DNA of 64,000 bases, taken from positions 372,001 to 436,000 of the forward strand of contig NZ_LMKQ01000002.1 in assembly GCF_001421565.1 (NCBI RefSeq), written 5' to 3'. Position 1 is the stretch's first letter. Every line of letters begins with the position of its first letter. The position numbers were made by a program, and so were the translations under genes. The DNA comes from Agromyces sp. Leaf222 (GTDB lineage: Bacteria; Actinomycetota; Actinomycetes; Actinomycetales; Microbacteriaceae). Shown in pieces: positions 1 to 7,208 of this stretch. The notes beneath the pieces were generated by a model. It saw only the letters and a list, made by a program, of their open reading frames with translations, had not been told where the DNA came from and did not search any database.

Positions 1-63
1 CGGCGCACGCGCGAGGTCACCGCCAGCCACCGCATCCCGTCGCGGCGCCGCACCGCGGGCTGA
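1..63 (+). CDS. C-terminal tail of a gene entering from the left edge (partial)
   Basis: Frame 1 is open from the first base to a TGA at 61-63 and reads RRTREVTASHRIPSRRRTAG. Every one of its 20 sense codons ends in G or C, which matches real genes here and supports this frame. The basic tail gives no family information. The piece is short, so chance remains possible; a small GC hairpin (about 74-90) follows and could end its transcript. Confidence 0.4.
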   Translation, partial: RRTREVTASHRIPSRRRTAG

Positions 64-173
64 GGCCGGCAGGGCCGGGTCGCGCCCGGCTCGGGCCAGG
101 CTCGCGCCGTGCGAGTGCCCGGCACTGGCGTGTGCATCGGGCGATGTCGGATGCCGCGCGTACCGTGTCAGCC

Positions 174-353
174 ATGACGAAGCAGATGCAGCAGACCCTG
201 GTGCCCGAGGCGGCGCACGAGCTCTGCCCGCGCTGCGGCTCGGACGCCGCGCGCGTGGCCGACGCGTTCACCCTGAGCGACGGCGACCTCCTGTTCGACT
301 GCCGCGACTGCGGCTTCGAATGGGGCGAGCTGCTGCGCGACCTCATGTCCTGA
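174..353 (+). CDS. Small zinc-ribbon protein (59 aa)
   Basis: A 59-residue protein with two knuckles, CPRCG near residue 18 and CRDCG near residue 42. Their spacing fits a single zinc ribbon, as in small nucleic-acid-binding or transcription-associated proteins. I chose ATG 174 over the upstream in-frame ATG 132 because the hexamer TACCGT at 161-166 ends 7 nt before 174, giving a probable leaderless mRNA, and because the upstream codons carry the genome-wide GGATGCCGC word. The specific function is unknown. It converges with the next gene on the minus strand. Confidence 0.6.
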   Translation: MTKQMQQTLVPEAAHELCPRCGSDAARVADAFTLSDGDLLFDCRDCGFEWGELLRDLMS

Positions 354-374
354 GCCGCGACGGCGCGGTCGCGA

Positions 375-668
375 TCAGAGGTCGAGCACGGTCAGCGCGA
401 CGCCGACGTCACCGCCCTCCTGCAGCCCCTCGGCCACCCGCACCGCCTTCTTGACCGGCAGCACGTAGCATCCGACCGACGAGTCCGGAAAGATCGACGT
501 CGTCCAGGTCGAGCCCCCGACGCTCGCACGCACGCGAACCGATCCGAACCCGCGCGGCGGGCGCGGGATCTCGCGGATGTCGGCCGAGGCCTCATCGGGA
601 ACCGTGACGAAGTACCACTCGGCTCGGGCCGTCCATTCCCAGAGCGGGGCCGTGAACTCGAATCTCAT
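375..668 (-). CDS. DUF1905 domain protein
   Basis: A 97-residue protein that is essentially one DUF1905 domain, a small beta-barrel: N-terminal FEFTAPLWEW, central ADIREIPRPPRGFGSVRVRA and the C-terminal segment YVLPVKKAVR. DUF1905 proteins are often fused to or located near YdeI/OmpD-associated domains; their role is not established. The start at 668 is supported by TAGGCT at 675-680, exactly 6 nt upstream of the ATG, which predicts a leaderless transcript. There is no operon partner on its 3' side, where it converges with the zinc-ribbon gene. Confidence 0.75.
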   Translation of the reverse strand: MRFEFTAPLWEWTARAEWYFVTVPDEASADIREIPRPPRGFGSVRVRASVGGSTWTTSIFPDSSVGCYVLPVKKAVRVAEGLQEGGDVGVALTVLDL

Positions 669-674
669 GGGCGC

Positions 675-680
675 AGCCTA
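675..680 (-). promoter_or_regulatory. -10 element TAGGCT of a leaderless gene
   Basis: On the minus strand TAGGCT is followed by 6 nt and then the ATG at 668, so transcription should begin at or next to the start codon. The same hexamer and spacing recur at several genes in this window. Confidence 0.6.
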
Positions 681-800
681 CGACGCCGACTCGGCCGTCG
701 CGGCGGGCGCCGATTCGGCAGCGGGTCGCGCCGTCTCGGCTCTCCGCAGTCTGCGTGCCCGGGCATCCCCGAGGATGAAGCTGACGACGACGGCGATCAT
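678..800 (-). CDS. Possible 40-aa membrane-anchored peptide, uncertain
   Basis: This frame reads MIAVVVSFILGDARARRLRR followed by an Ala/Glu-rich tail: one hydrophobic segment with a basic flank, a typical small tail-anchored pattern, with G/C-ending codons. The frame stays protein-like further upstream (WRTRRPQFALGAL) but has no start there, and a stop lies immediately before. The real protein may therefore have lost its start through a frameshift, or may begin at the ATG at 800. Its stop codon overlaps the -10 of the DUF1905 gene. It lies directly downstream of the DUF2510/TM2 gene. Confidence 0.3.
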   Translation of the reverse strand: MIAVVVSFILGDARARRLRRAETARPAAESAPAATAESAS

Positions 801-850
801 CAGCGCACCGAGCGCGAACTGCGGGCGACGGGTGCGCCATCACGAGTCTG

Positions 851-1804
851 TCAGAAGGCGCGGACCTGGCCGAGGCTCGCGGCGAGGTTCGCCAAGCCGA
901 TCATCGTGGCGATGCCCAGCAGCACGCCGAGGCCTGCGACCGTGCCCGAGACGATCCACGCGAGGCGACGGTGCGTCTCGTATCCGGCGAGCGGGAGGCC
1001 GTCGCGGTCGCGCTGGGCGCCCGCCAGCACGAGCACGAGGTCGACGAGCGTCCAGACGCCGAGACCGCCGGCCGTGAGGAGCTTCGCCACAGCGGTGCCC
1101 GGCTTGCCGAGGGCGAAGCGGTCGACGCCGAGCGACCCGAGCAGCAGGGCGAACAGCCAGATCATCACGAACGATCGGCCTGCCGCAGGTGCGGGAACGC
1201 GCCCATCGGCCTTCGACCTGGTGCCGGATGCCGCGACGAACCCCGTGGGCGGCAGCGGCACCGTCGTCTCCTCGTTCGGCACGGACGGCATCCCGGAGAA
1301 CGGCTCAGGAGACGCAGGAGCGGCCGGTCTCACCGGCATCGCCGGTGCCGGCGAGGTCGCGAACGACGGGGCCGCCGCGAAGGTCGGAGGCGCCATCGCG
1401 ATCGGGGCCGCGCTCGCCGCGACCGGGGTCATCGAGGGCCGAGCGGCCGAGCGCGCGCTCGTCATCTCGCTGATCGAGAAGTCGTCGACGAGCGTGTCGA
1501 GGGGAACGGACGTGATGCTGCCCGCATGCGGAGCCGGTGAGGCAGGCGGGGCGCCGAGGGCATCGCGGGCCGGGGTGTTCCGGGCCGCGGCATCACGGTT
1601 CGCGCCGCCCCGGAGGCCGGTGCCGCGCATCGCCGTGACGCCCATCGAGACCGACTCCGAGGCGGCCGAGGCGGCGAGCTCGGCCGGCTCGGCGTCGGGG
1701 CGCGCCGTGGTGTGCGGCGTCCACGAGGCGCCGTCCCAGTACCGGAGTGCCGCGGCATCCTGCTCGTCGTCGTACCACCCGGCGGCTCGTCGTGCCTCAG
1801 TCAT
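851..1804 (-). CDS. DUF2510 and TM2 domain membrane protein
   Basis: A 317-residue protein. Residues about 5-35 (AGWYDDEQ...LRYWDGASWTPHT) are a DUF2510 motif, common at the N terminus of actinobacterial envelope proteins. A long Ala/Pro-rich linker of about 170 residues follows. The C-terminal ~110 residues are a TM2 domain with two or three membrane helices (FVMIWLFALLLGSLGVDRFALG, then WTLVDLVLVLAG) plus one more hydrophobic helix. The start at 1804 overlaps the upstream permease stop (ATGACTGA), so translation is probably coupled. Role unknown; the linker suggests an envelope-anchored sensor or scaffold (inference). Confidence 0.8.
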   Translation of the reverse strand: MTEARRAAGWYDDEQDAAALRYWDGASWTPHTTARPDAEPAELAASAASESVSMGVTAMRGTGLRGGANRDAAARNTPARDALGAPPASPAPHAGSITSVPLDTLVDDFSISEMTSARSAARPSMTPVAASAAPIAMAPPTFAAAPSFATSPAPAMPVRPAAPASPEPFSGMPSVPNEETTVPLPPTGFVAASGTRSKADGRVPAPAAGRSFVMIWLFALLLGSLGVDRFALGKPGTAVAKLLTAGGLGVWTLVDLVLVLAGAQRDRDGLPLAGYETHRRLAWIVSGTVAGLGVLLGIATMIGLANLAASLGQVRAF

Positions 1805-2654
1805 GCGCCACCCCCGGATCGGGAGCCGCATCGGACCCGCGCTCCGAGGCGCTGCGGCGCTGGGCGCGGATCGCACGCACGGCGAGCTGCACCGCCGCGA
1901 TCACGACGAACGCCGCGAAGAGCCGGGCCGACCACTCGGGTGAGAGCACGAAGGCGATCGCGACGCCGGCGAACGAGGCGAGGGTCGCGGCGATGCCGAC
2001 GACGAGGGCCTCGCGCAGGTCGACGAGCTTCGCCCTGCTGTTCGAGACCGTGCCGCTGATGGCCGTCGGGATCATGACCGCCAGCGAGGTGCCCTTGGCC
2101 ATCAGGTCGCCCATGCCGAAGAACGCGATGAAGGCCGGCACCATGATCGCGCCGCCGCCGATGCCGAACAGGCCGGCGGCGATGCCCACGGCGATGCCGA
2201 GCGCGAAGAGGGCGAGATCGGGCAGCAGGTCGAAGCCGACGTGGCCGCCGCCGCGCTCGGGCACGACGAGCAGCATGCGCACGGCGACCCCGACGAGCAG
2301 GGCGATGAACAGCCACCGAAGCCACACGATGGGCAGCCGGCGCAGCAGCCAGGCGCCGAACCAGGAGCCGATGATGCCGCCGAGCGCGACGAAGAGGGCG
2401 GCGACGAGGTCGACCTGCCCGTTCGCGAGGTAGGTGATCGACCCGGCGATCGAGGCCGGTACGATCGCGGCGAGCGAGGTCGCGGTGGCCCGTCGCTGGT
2501 CCATGCCGGCGGCCACGATGAGCAGCGGCACCATGAGGATGCCGCCGCCGACGCCGAACGCGCCCGAGAGGAGTCCGCCCGCTGCGCCGACGAGGGCGAG
2601 CGCACCGTACCGAGGCGCGGTCGCAGGCGCGTCGAGCGGGGGCTGGGTGGGCAC
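1797..2654 (-). CDS. TauE/SafE (TSUP) family sulfite/organosulfonate permease
   Basis: A 285-residue integral membrane protein with the duplicated TSUP architecture. Each half has a GxGGGxxMVP signature: GVGGGILMVPLL near residue 37 and GIGGGAIMVPAF near residue 165, the latter followed by the KGTSLAV motif. About eight helices are visible. Family members export sulfite, sulfoacetate or related anions; the substrate here cannot be read. The GTG start at 2654 is chosen because TACAGT (2661-2666) ends 6 nt upstream, giving a leaderless mRNA. It overlaps the downstream DUF2510/TM2 gene by 8 nt. Confidence 0.88.
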   Translation of the reverse strand: MPTQPPLDAPATAPRYGALALVGAAGGLLSGAFGVGGGILMVPLLIVAAGMDQRRATATSLAAIVPASIAGSITYLANGQVDLVAALFVALGGIIGSWFGAWLLRRLPIVWLRWLFIALLVGVAVRMLLVVPERGGGHVGFDLLPDLALFALGIAVGIAAGLFGIGGGAIMVPAFIAFFGMGDLMAKGTSLAVMIPTAISGTVSNSRAKLVDLREALVVGIAATLASFAGVAIAFVLSPEWSARLFAAFVVIAAVQLAVRAIRAQRRSASERGSDAAPDPGVAHD

Positions 2655-2660
2655 CAGCCC

Positions 2661-2666
2661 ACTGTA
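2661..2666 (-). promoter_or_regulatory. -10 element TACAGT of the leaderless permease gene
   Basis: On the minus strand TACAGT, 6 nt, then GTG at 2654. This supports a GTG first codon and an mRNA without a 5' leader. Confidence 0.55.
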
Positions 2667-2675
2667 GTCGGCGGG

Positions 2676-3245
2676 TCAGGCCGCTCGGTCGCCCGAGCCG
2701 ACGAGCTCGTCGAACGGCATCTTCGTCGTGGCCGTCGAGGTCGACGTCGACCGAGCGGATGCCGCGGCGGCGGGCGCGGTCGCGGCATCCGATCCGATGG
2801 TGGGAGCCTGCTCGATCGCCGGGCCGGATGCGACCGCCGCCGCGCGCCGGACCCCGCGTGCGGCCATCACGAGAACCACCCCGATGCTCGCGCCGAGGGT
2901 GTTCATCACGAGGTCGCGCGGATCGGAGACGCGGTCGGGGAGCAGGAGCTGCACGAGCTCGATGAACGTCGTGAGCGCGAACCCGGCGGCAAAGGCCAGC
3001 GGCCACCGGCGACGGTGGATGAGCAACGCGGCGAGCACGCCGACCGGAACGAACATGGCCACGTTGAACGCCATCTCGCTGAAGTACCCGGTCGACCAGG
3101 TGACGTCGGAGGTCCACGCCGCCGGATTCAGCACGCCGCCGTCGACCTCGTGCCCGGACGTGCTCCAGGGGGCGGGGCCGATGGTCAGCCAGAGCACGCC
3201 CAGCGTCAGCGCAAGGGCGGCGAATCGCAGGGGGCGGCGGTTCAT
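2676..3245 (-). CDS. VanZ-like family membrane protein
   Basis: A 189-residue protein with a VanZ-like domain. The hallmark segment FNVAMFVPVGVLAALL (around residues 57-72) is followed by FIELVQLLLPDRVSDPRDLVMNTLGASIG, the E-Q-x-x-P-x-R-x-x-D-x-x-x-N-x-x-G signature of the family. Four membrane helices precede an Ala/Thr-rich cytoplasmic tail of about 65 residues. VanZ confers low-level teicoplanin resistance in enterococci, but most homologues are uncharacterised. An in-frame GTG at 3260 is possible; I prefer ATG 3245 because GAGAAT ends 6 nt upstream of it. Confidence 0.8.
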   Translation of the reverse strand: MNRRPLRFAALALTLGVLWLTIGPAPWSTSGHEVDGGVLNPAAWTSDVTWSTGYFSEMAFNVAMFVPVGVLAALLIHRRRWPLAFAAGFALTTFIELVQLLLPDRVSDPRDLVMNTLGASIGVVLVMAARGVRRAAAVASGPAIEQAPTIGSDAATAPAAAASARSTSTSTATTKMPFDELVGSGDRAA

Positions 3246-3294
3246 CCCATGATTCTCCACCCGACCGCGGGCTTCCGCGCGCCATCCGGAGCAT

Positions 3295-3329
3295 GTTCAC
3301 AGAACCGGGCGGGCAGGTTCACAGAACCG
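3295..3329. repeat. Two direct copies of GTTCACAGAACCG
   Basis: GTTCACAGAACCG occurs at 3295-3307 and 3317-3329, 22 bp apart (about two helical turns). The second copy, extended by one base, is a perfect palindrome GGTTC-ACA-GAACC. The pair lies between the divergent VanZ and cspA genes and is probably a dimeric operator; no cognate regulator is adjacent. Confidence 0.5.
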
Positions 3330-3340
3330 CGCGGATTACC

Positions 3341-3365
3341 CCGTATATCACGAAGTGATATACGG
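3341..3365. promoter_or_regulatory. Perfect 11-bp inverted repeat, operator-like
   Basis: CCGTATATCAC - GAA - GTGATATACGG: two perfect 11-bp arms with a 3-nt centre, strikingly AT-rich for this genome. It lies 25 bp upstream of the candidate cspA -10 box at 3391, so a bound protein would cover the -35 region. Confidence 0.6.
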
Positions 3366-3390
3366 CTCTGTACTCTCGGGCAGAACCCGG

Positions 3391-3614
3391 TAGGCTGAAC
3401 CCACGATTCCTCCATCAAGCGGGCGCTCGCCCGTGATTTGAACTGATTGCCCGGAGGCGGTTTTCCGCGTGGCATGACCCGATTAGAGAGAACGGATGCC
3501 GTAGCGCATTCGCCCCTCGACCCAACTTCGACGGCACCGAGTCGTCGAAGTCGCGATCGACAGTCGATCGCATCGGGTCCGCACGTGCGGCCCGCAAGAC
3601 AGAAGGACAGCAGT
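3391..3614 (+). promoter_or_regulatory. cspA promoter and long 5' leader
   Basis: TAGGCT at 3391-3396 is the best -10 box. Initiation near 3403 would give a leader of about 210 nt before the cspA ATG at 3615, which carries an AGAAGGA ribosome site. Long structured leaders are typical of cold-induced csp mRNAs. No open frame with proper codon usage is present in this stretch. Confidence 0.5.
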
Positions 3615-3818
3615 ATGGCAACCGGAACCGTCAAGTGGTTCAACGCCGAAAAGGGCTTCGGCTTCATCGCTCCGGACGACGGCTCGGCCGACGTCTTCGC
3701 GCACTTCAGCGCCATCACGGGCAACGGCTACCGTTCGCTCGATGAGGGCCAGAAGGTCGAGTTCGAGGTCGCTCAGGGCCCCAAGGGCCTGCAGGCGGAG
3801 AACATCCGCGGACTCTGA
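3615..3818 (+). CDS. cspA: Cold-shock protein, CspA family (copy 1)
   Basis: A 67-residue single cold-shock domain, the normal length for the family. RNP1 is KGFGFIAP (about residues 13-20) and RNP2 is VFAHFSAI (about 27-34); the N terminus [14 protein letters not shown] is canonical. These proteins bind single-stranded RNA and DNA and melt mRNA structure at low temperature. The ATG has an AGAAGGA site 10 nt upstream. The copy at 6303 is nearly identical, and a fatty-acid desaturase lies between them, which points to a cold-response region. A terminator hairpin follows at 3839-3876. Confidence 0.95.
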   Translation: MATGTVKWFNAEKGFGFIAPDDGSADVFAHFSAITGNGYRSLDEGQKVEFEVAQGPKGLQAENIRGL

Positions 3819-3838
3819 TCCGCGACGTTCGCATCACC

Positions 3839-3876
3839 GAACGCCGTCGCCCCACGCACGTGGGACGGCGGCGTTC
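3839..3876 (+). terminator. Terminator of cspA copy 1
   Basis: Arms 3839-3855 and 3860-3876 pair over 17 positions with two G-U pairs and a 4-nt loop, followed by GTCGTTTCGG. It is placed 20 nt after the cspA stop. Confidence 0.65.
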
Positions 3877-3970
3877 GTCGTTTCGGCGGGGCATCGTCCC
3901 CGCCGTGAGCCGGCCGCGGTGGTCGGGCGCGCCGGTCGGCCGGCGAGCGGGTCTGGCGGTGCCGGTCGGG

Positions 3971-4837
3971 TCAGCGCCCGGCTGCGGCATCCGCTTCGAC
4001 GTGGTCGCGCCACGAGTGCGCGGGCTCGAACCCGAGCAGGCGGCGGGCCTTGTCGATCGAGAGCAGGGTGTCGTTCGTGCCGAGGTCGCCGCGCACCTCG
4101 ACGCCAGGGAACACCTCGGCCACGAGCTCGGCGTTCGGTCGCGACATCACGGTGTCGGCGGCCGCGATGACGAACCGGTCGAAGCCGGGTGCGCCGACCG
4201 CCAGCGCTCGGCTCACGGCCTGGGCGCCGTCGCGCGCGTCGATGTAGCCCCAGAGATTCCACTTGCGCAGCATCGGGTCGGCGTCGAACGCCGGGAAGGC
4301 GGCGTAGTCGTCGGGGTCCATGACGTTCGAGAAGCGCAGCGCCGTGATCGAGAGTTCGGGGTTCCACCGCACGAGCTCGATCGCCATCGTCTCCTCGAGG
4401 TGCTTCACGAGCGAGTAGGTCGACTCGGGTCGAGCGGGGTACTCCTCGTCGACGGGGATGTAGGGCGGCGGCACGTCGAACGGCAGGCCGAGCACGGTCT
4501 CGCTCGAGGCCATCACGATGCGCGTGATGCCGAGTCGCCTGGCCGCCTGCAGCACGTTGAACGTCGCGAGCATGTTGTTGCGGAACGTCGCGACATCACT
4601 CGCCAGGCCCGGGGCCGGGATCGCCGCGAGGTGCACGATGGCGTCGGCGCCGTCGTGCTGGTCATCGACCCCGGCGATGGCGTCGATCACCTGCCCGAAG
4701 TCGGTGAGGTCGACCCGCACGAGCGTGCCGCGCTCGCCGTGCTGATCGAGGTTGACGACCTCGTGGCCCTCGTCGCGGAGGGTCGAGACGACCGTACGAC
4801 CGAGCTTTCCGGATCCCCCGGTGGCGATGATGCGCAT
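3971..4837 (-). CDS. NAD-dependent epimerase/dehydratase (extended SDR) family protein
   Basis: A 288-residue Rossmann-fold protein. The nucleotide motif TGGSGKLG lies at residues 6-13, the VHLAA segment near 68, a catalytic SxnYxxxK (STYSLVKHLEE) near 140-150, and a substrate-side segment ITALRFSNVMDP near 165. It resembles NAD-dependent sugar or uronate dehydratase/epimerase members of the extended SDR group; the substrate is not readable. The ATG at 4837 is preferred over an upstream in-frame start because AAGACT ends 6 nt before it (leaderless) and the Rossmann motif then sits at the usual distance. Confidence 0.82.
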   Translation of the reverse strand: MRIIATGGSGKLGRTVVSTLRDEGHEVVNLDQHGERGTLVRVDLTDFGQVIDAIAGVDDQHDGADAIVHLAAIPAPGLASDVATFRNNMLATFNVLQAARRLGITRIVMASSETVLGLPFDVPPPYIPVDEEYPARPESTYSLVKHLEETMAIELVRWNPELSITALRFSNVMDPDDYAAFPAFDADPMLRKWNLWGYIDARDGAQAVSRALAVGAPGFDRFVIAAADTVMSRPNAELVAEVFPGVEVRGDLGTNDTLLSIDKARRLLGFEPAHSWRDHVEADAAAGR

Positions 4838-4958
4838 CAGCCCAGTCTTGCAGTCGGCCGGTCGCGCCGCACCGATTCGCACGGATCGATCGGGGTCCGG
4901 CCACGCGCGAGCTCGGCGTGCGGGGCGAAGTGTGCGCGGATAGATGCCGCGGGAGGCA

Positions 4959-4964
4959 TATAAT
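4959..4964 (+). promoter_or_regulatory. Consensus -10 TATAAT upstream of the desaturase
   Basis: A perfect TATAAT, rare in this GC-rich sequence, predicting initiation near 4971. The -35 position is poor. A four-codon ORF (ATG CTC AGC CCA TAG, 4990-5004) lies in the leader. Confidence 0.55.
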
Positions 4965-5024
4965 GCGCGTCTTTTCCCAGCGCTTTCACATGCTCAGCCC
5001 ATAGCGTTCGAGCATCTTCAACGG

Positions 5025-6173
5025 GTGTTCGCCCGTGCATCCCCGGCTGGGAAGTCGACGACGACTGGGACCCCTGCCATCTCTCACACCGAATCCCTCG
5101 GTGCGATTCGGGCTACGAAGCCCCGCACCGGCTCCGCGGATGTCACGCGCAGTTTCACCGCCCTCTCCCGTGTCGTCCGCGAGTCCGGCCTCCTGGCCCG
5201 CACCCGCTGGTTCTACGCGGCACTCGTCACCACGCTCGCGCTGGCACTCGGCGGCGTCATCACGGGGTTCATCCTGCTCGGCGACTCATGGTTCCAGCTG
5301 CTCATGGCCGGCGCGCTCGGCCTGATCCTCACGCAGTTCGCGTTCCTCGCCCATGAGGCGTCGCACCGCCAGGTGCTCGAGTCGGGTCCGGCCAACGACC
5401 GGGTCGGCCGCATCCTCGCCGCCGGCGTCGTCGGCATCAGCTACTCGTGGTGGATGACGAAGCACACGCGTCACCACGCCAACCCGAACAAGATCGGCAA
5501 GGATCCCGACATCGAGTGGGACACCATCTCGTTCACCGAGGCCGATGCCGCCAAGCAGAAGGGCCTGCTCGCCGCGATCACGCGCAAGCAGGGCTACCTG
5601 TTCTTCCCGCTCCTCACGCTCGAGGGCATCAACCTGCACATGCGCTCGATCGCCACGCTGACCGAGCGCCGCCCGGTCAAGGGCCGCTGGATCGAGCTCA
5701 GCCTCATCGCCGTGCACTTCATCGTCTACTTCGGCGCGCTCTTCTGGGTGCTGCCGCTCGGCATGGCGTTCGCCTTCATCGGCGTGCAGATGGCCGTGTT
5801 CGGCGTCTACATGGGCGCATCGTTCGCGCCCAACCACAAGGGCATGGCCCTGATCCCGGCCGACTCGAAGCTCGACTTCTTCTCGAAGCAGGTGCTCACC
5901 TCGCGCAACATCTCGGGCGGGCTGTGGGCGAGCACGCTCCTCGGCGGCCTGAACTACCAGGTCGAGCACCACCTCTTCCCGAACATGCCGCGTCCGCACC
6001 TGGCGAAAGCCCGTGAGATCGTCCGTGAGCACTGCGCGACGCTCGGCGTTCCGTACACTGAGACCACACTGGTACAGTCGTATGGCATCGTCATTCGGTA
6101 CCTGAACGAGGTCGGGCTTTCGGCCCGAGACCCGTTCGACTGTCCGATGGTCAATCAGTTCCGAAGGAGCTGA
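5025..6173 (+). CDS. Membrane fatty-acid desaturase (acyl-CoA/acyl-lipid type)
   Basis: About 382 residues with the three histidine boxes of the di-iron desaturase family: HEASH, then HTRHH about 37 residues later, and VEHHLFP near the C terminus, each separated by hydrophobic helices. Such enzymes introduce double bonds into membrane acyl chains, which restores fluidity in the cold. The frame is open from ATG 4944, but that codon lies upstream of the TATAAT at 4959, so GTG 5025 is the only plausible start inside the predicted transcript; the start is uncertain. It sits between two csp genes, and only about 130 nt separate it from csp copy 2. Confidence 0.9.
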   Translation: MFARASPAGKSTTTGTPAISHTESLGAIRATKPRTGSADVTRSFTALSRVVRESGLLARTRWFYAALVTTLALALGGVITGFILLGDSWFQLLMAGALGLILTQFAFLAHEASHRQVLESGPANDRVGRILAAGVVGISYSWWMTKHTRHHANPNKIGKDPDIEWDTISFTEADAAKQKGLLAAITRKQGYLFFPLLTLEGINLHMRSIATLTERRPVKGRWIELSLIAVHFIVYFGALFWVLPLGMAFAFIGVQMAVFGVYMGASFAPNHKGMALIPADSKLDFFSKQVLTSRNISGGLWASTLLGGLNYQVEHHLFPNMPRPHLAKAREIVREHCATLGVPYTETTLVQSYGIVIRYLNEVGLSARDPFDCPMVNQFRRS

Positions 6174-6302
6174 CCACACGAACCGGGGAACCGATTCGAT
6201 CCAGAACTTCCGGTGGCGGACATCGCAACCGGAACCCGTACGGCTCAGGCCGTGCACACCGCACTCGCCTCGGTGAGGCGGATTTGAATGAAGGAATACA
6301 AC

Positions 6303-6509
6303 ATGGCTACCGGAACCGTCAAGTGGTTCAACGCCGACAAGGGCTTCGGCTTCATCGCTCCCGACGACGGCACCGCCGATGTCTTCGCGCACTTCAGCGC
6401 GATCGCGTCGGACGGCTACCGTTCGCTCGACGAGAACCAGAAGGTCGAATTCGACACCGCCCGCGGACCCAAGGGTCCGCAGGCCGAGAACATCCGCGTC
6501 ATCGCGTAG
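6303..6509 (+). CDS. Cold-shock protein, CspA family (copy 2)
   Basis: A 68-residue cold-shock domain that differs from copy 1 at only a few positions in the core and at the C terminus (ENIRVIA). RNP1 KGFGFIAP and RNP2 VFAHFSAI are intact. The ATG at 6303 follows an AAGGAA site; an in-frame ATG at 6288 would add five residues but lies upstream of that site. The 129-nt gap after the desaturase has no terminator-like hairpin that I can see, so the two may share a transcript. A GC hairpin at 6546-6605 ends the unit. Confidence 0.95.
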   Translation: MATGTVKWFNADKGFGFIAPDDGTADVFAHFSAIASDGYRSLDENQKVEFDTARGPKGPQAENIRVIA

Positions 6510-6545
6510 TTCTCGCACACTCTGATCGGCGCCTCGCGCCGGTCG

Positions 6546-6605
6546 ACGAGCGGATGCCACGGTCGCCCGCCTCTTCGTGAGGCTCGCGCCGGGGCATCCG
6601 CTCGT
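6546..6605. terminator. Terminator built from inverted GGATGCC elements
   Basis: Arms ACGAGCGGATGCC (6546-6558) and GGCATCCGCTCGT (6593-6605) pair perfectly over 13 bp. The loop is long and has internal structure, and TCTGTTTC follows. It lies after csp copy 2. Confidence 0.65.
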
Positions 6606-6778
6606 TCTGTTTCCGGGCGGAATGCGTGACGCACGCACCCGAGACGCGCCTTGAGCGGCTTTGCGGCATCGGCGGCCGGCGCGAGACGGCGCGGGCGGGC
6701 GAGGTCTGGGCGACTTCGGAGCTTCGCTCCCTAGGCTCACCTCGAGACCCCTTGCACCCCCGACCGAGGAGCCCCCAA

Positions 6779-7108
6779 ATGCAGTGCCCCAATGACGGAG
6801 CCGTGCTCGTGATGAGCGAGCGCAGCGGCATCGAGATCGACTACTGCCCGACGTGCCGTGGCGTGTGGCTCGACCGAGGCGAGCTCGACAAGATCATCGA
6901 ACGCGCCGCAGGCGACTTCGGCGCGGCCCCCACGGCGCCCGCAGCACCCGCCTACCAGCCCCCGGCGCAACCGGTCTACCAGCCGCCTCAGCAGCCGGCC
7001 TACGGGCAGCAGTCCTACGACAACCGCTACGACAATCGCGGACACGGCGACCAGGGCTACTACCGCAAGAAGAAGAAGGACAACTGGTTGTCCGAGCTCT
7101 TCGACTGA
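6779..7108 (+). CDS. TFIIB-type zinc-ribbon protein with a Tyr/Gln/Pro-rich tail
   Basis: A 109-residue protein. Residues 1-45 are a zf-TFIIB domain: CPNDG near residue 3, CPTCRGVWLDRGELDKI near residue 24. The remainder is low complexity with repeated YQPP/YGQQ and two YDNR units, followed by a lysine run and WLSELFD. The tail resembles prion-like, phase-separating tails, but that is inference from composition. The start has a GAGGAG ribosome site, and TAGGCT at 6732-6737 is the likely -10. It stands alone, converging with the DJ-1 operon across a bidirectional terminator. Confidence 0.82.
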   Translation: MQCPNDGAVLVMSERSGIEIDYCPTCRGVWLDRGELDKIIERAAGDFGAAPTAPAAPAYQPPAQPVYQPPQQPAYGQQSYDNRYDNRGHGDQGYYRKKKKDNWLSELFD

Positions 7109-7141
7109 CGCGACGACGGTCGGCCCCGGCCGATCGCACGA

Positions 7142-7192
7142 ACGGATGCCGCGGCGCGGCGCTCACGACGAGCGCGGCGCCGCGGCATCCGT
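7142..7192. terminator. Bidirectional terminator, inverted GGATGCCGC pair
   Basis: ACGGATGCCGCGGCGC (7142-7157) pairs perfectly with GCGCCGCGGCATCCGT (7177-7192). It lies between convergent genes ending at 7108 and 7209. Confidence 0.75.
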
Positions 7193-7208
7193 CGTCTGCG
7201 CCTGTCGG

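Noticed and set aside
592..843. An 83-residue minus-strand frame starting at GTG 843
   Set aside because: Arg-rich shadow overlapping the DUF1905 gene; the neighbouring frame (678-800) has better codon bias and a membrane segment, so it was kept as a weak candidate instead.
3295..3329. GTTCACAGAACC repeats as LexA/SOS boxes
   Set aside because: The actinobacterial SOS box has GAAC followed by GTTC; here the order is GTTC then GAAC, and the spacer is 3 nt, so it does not fit.
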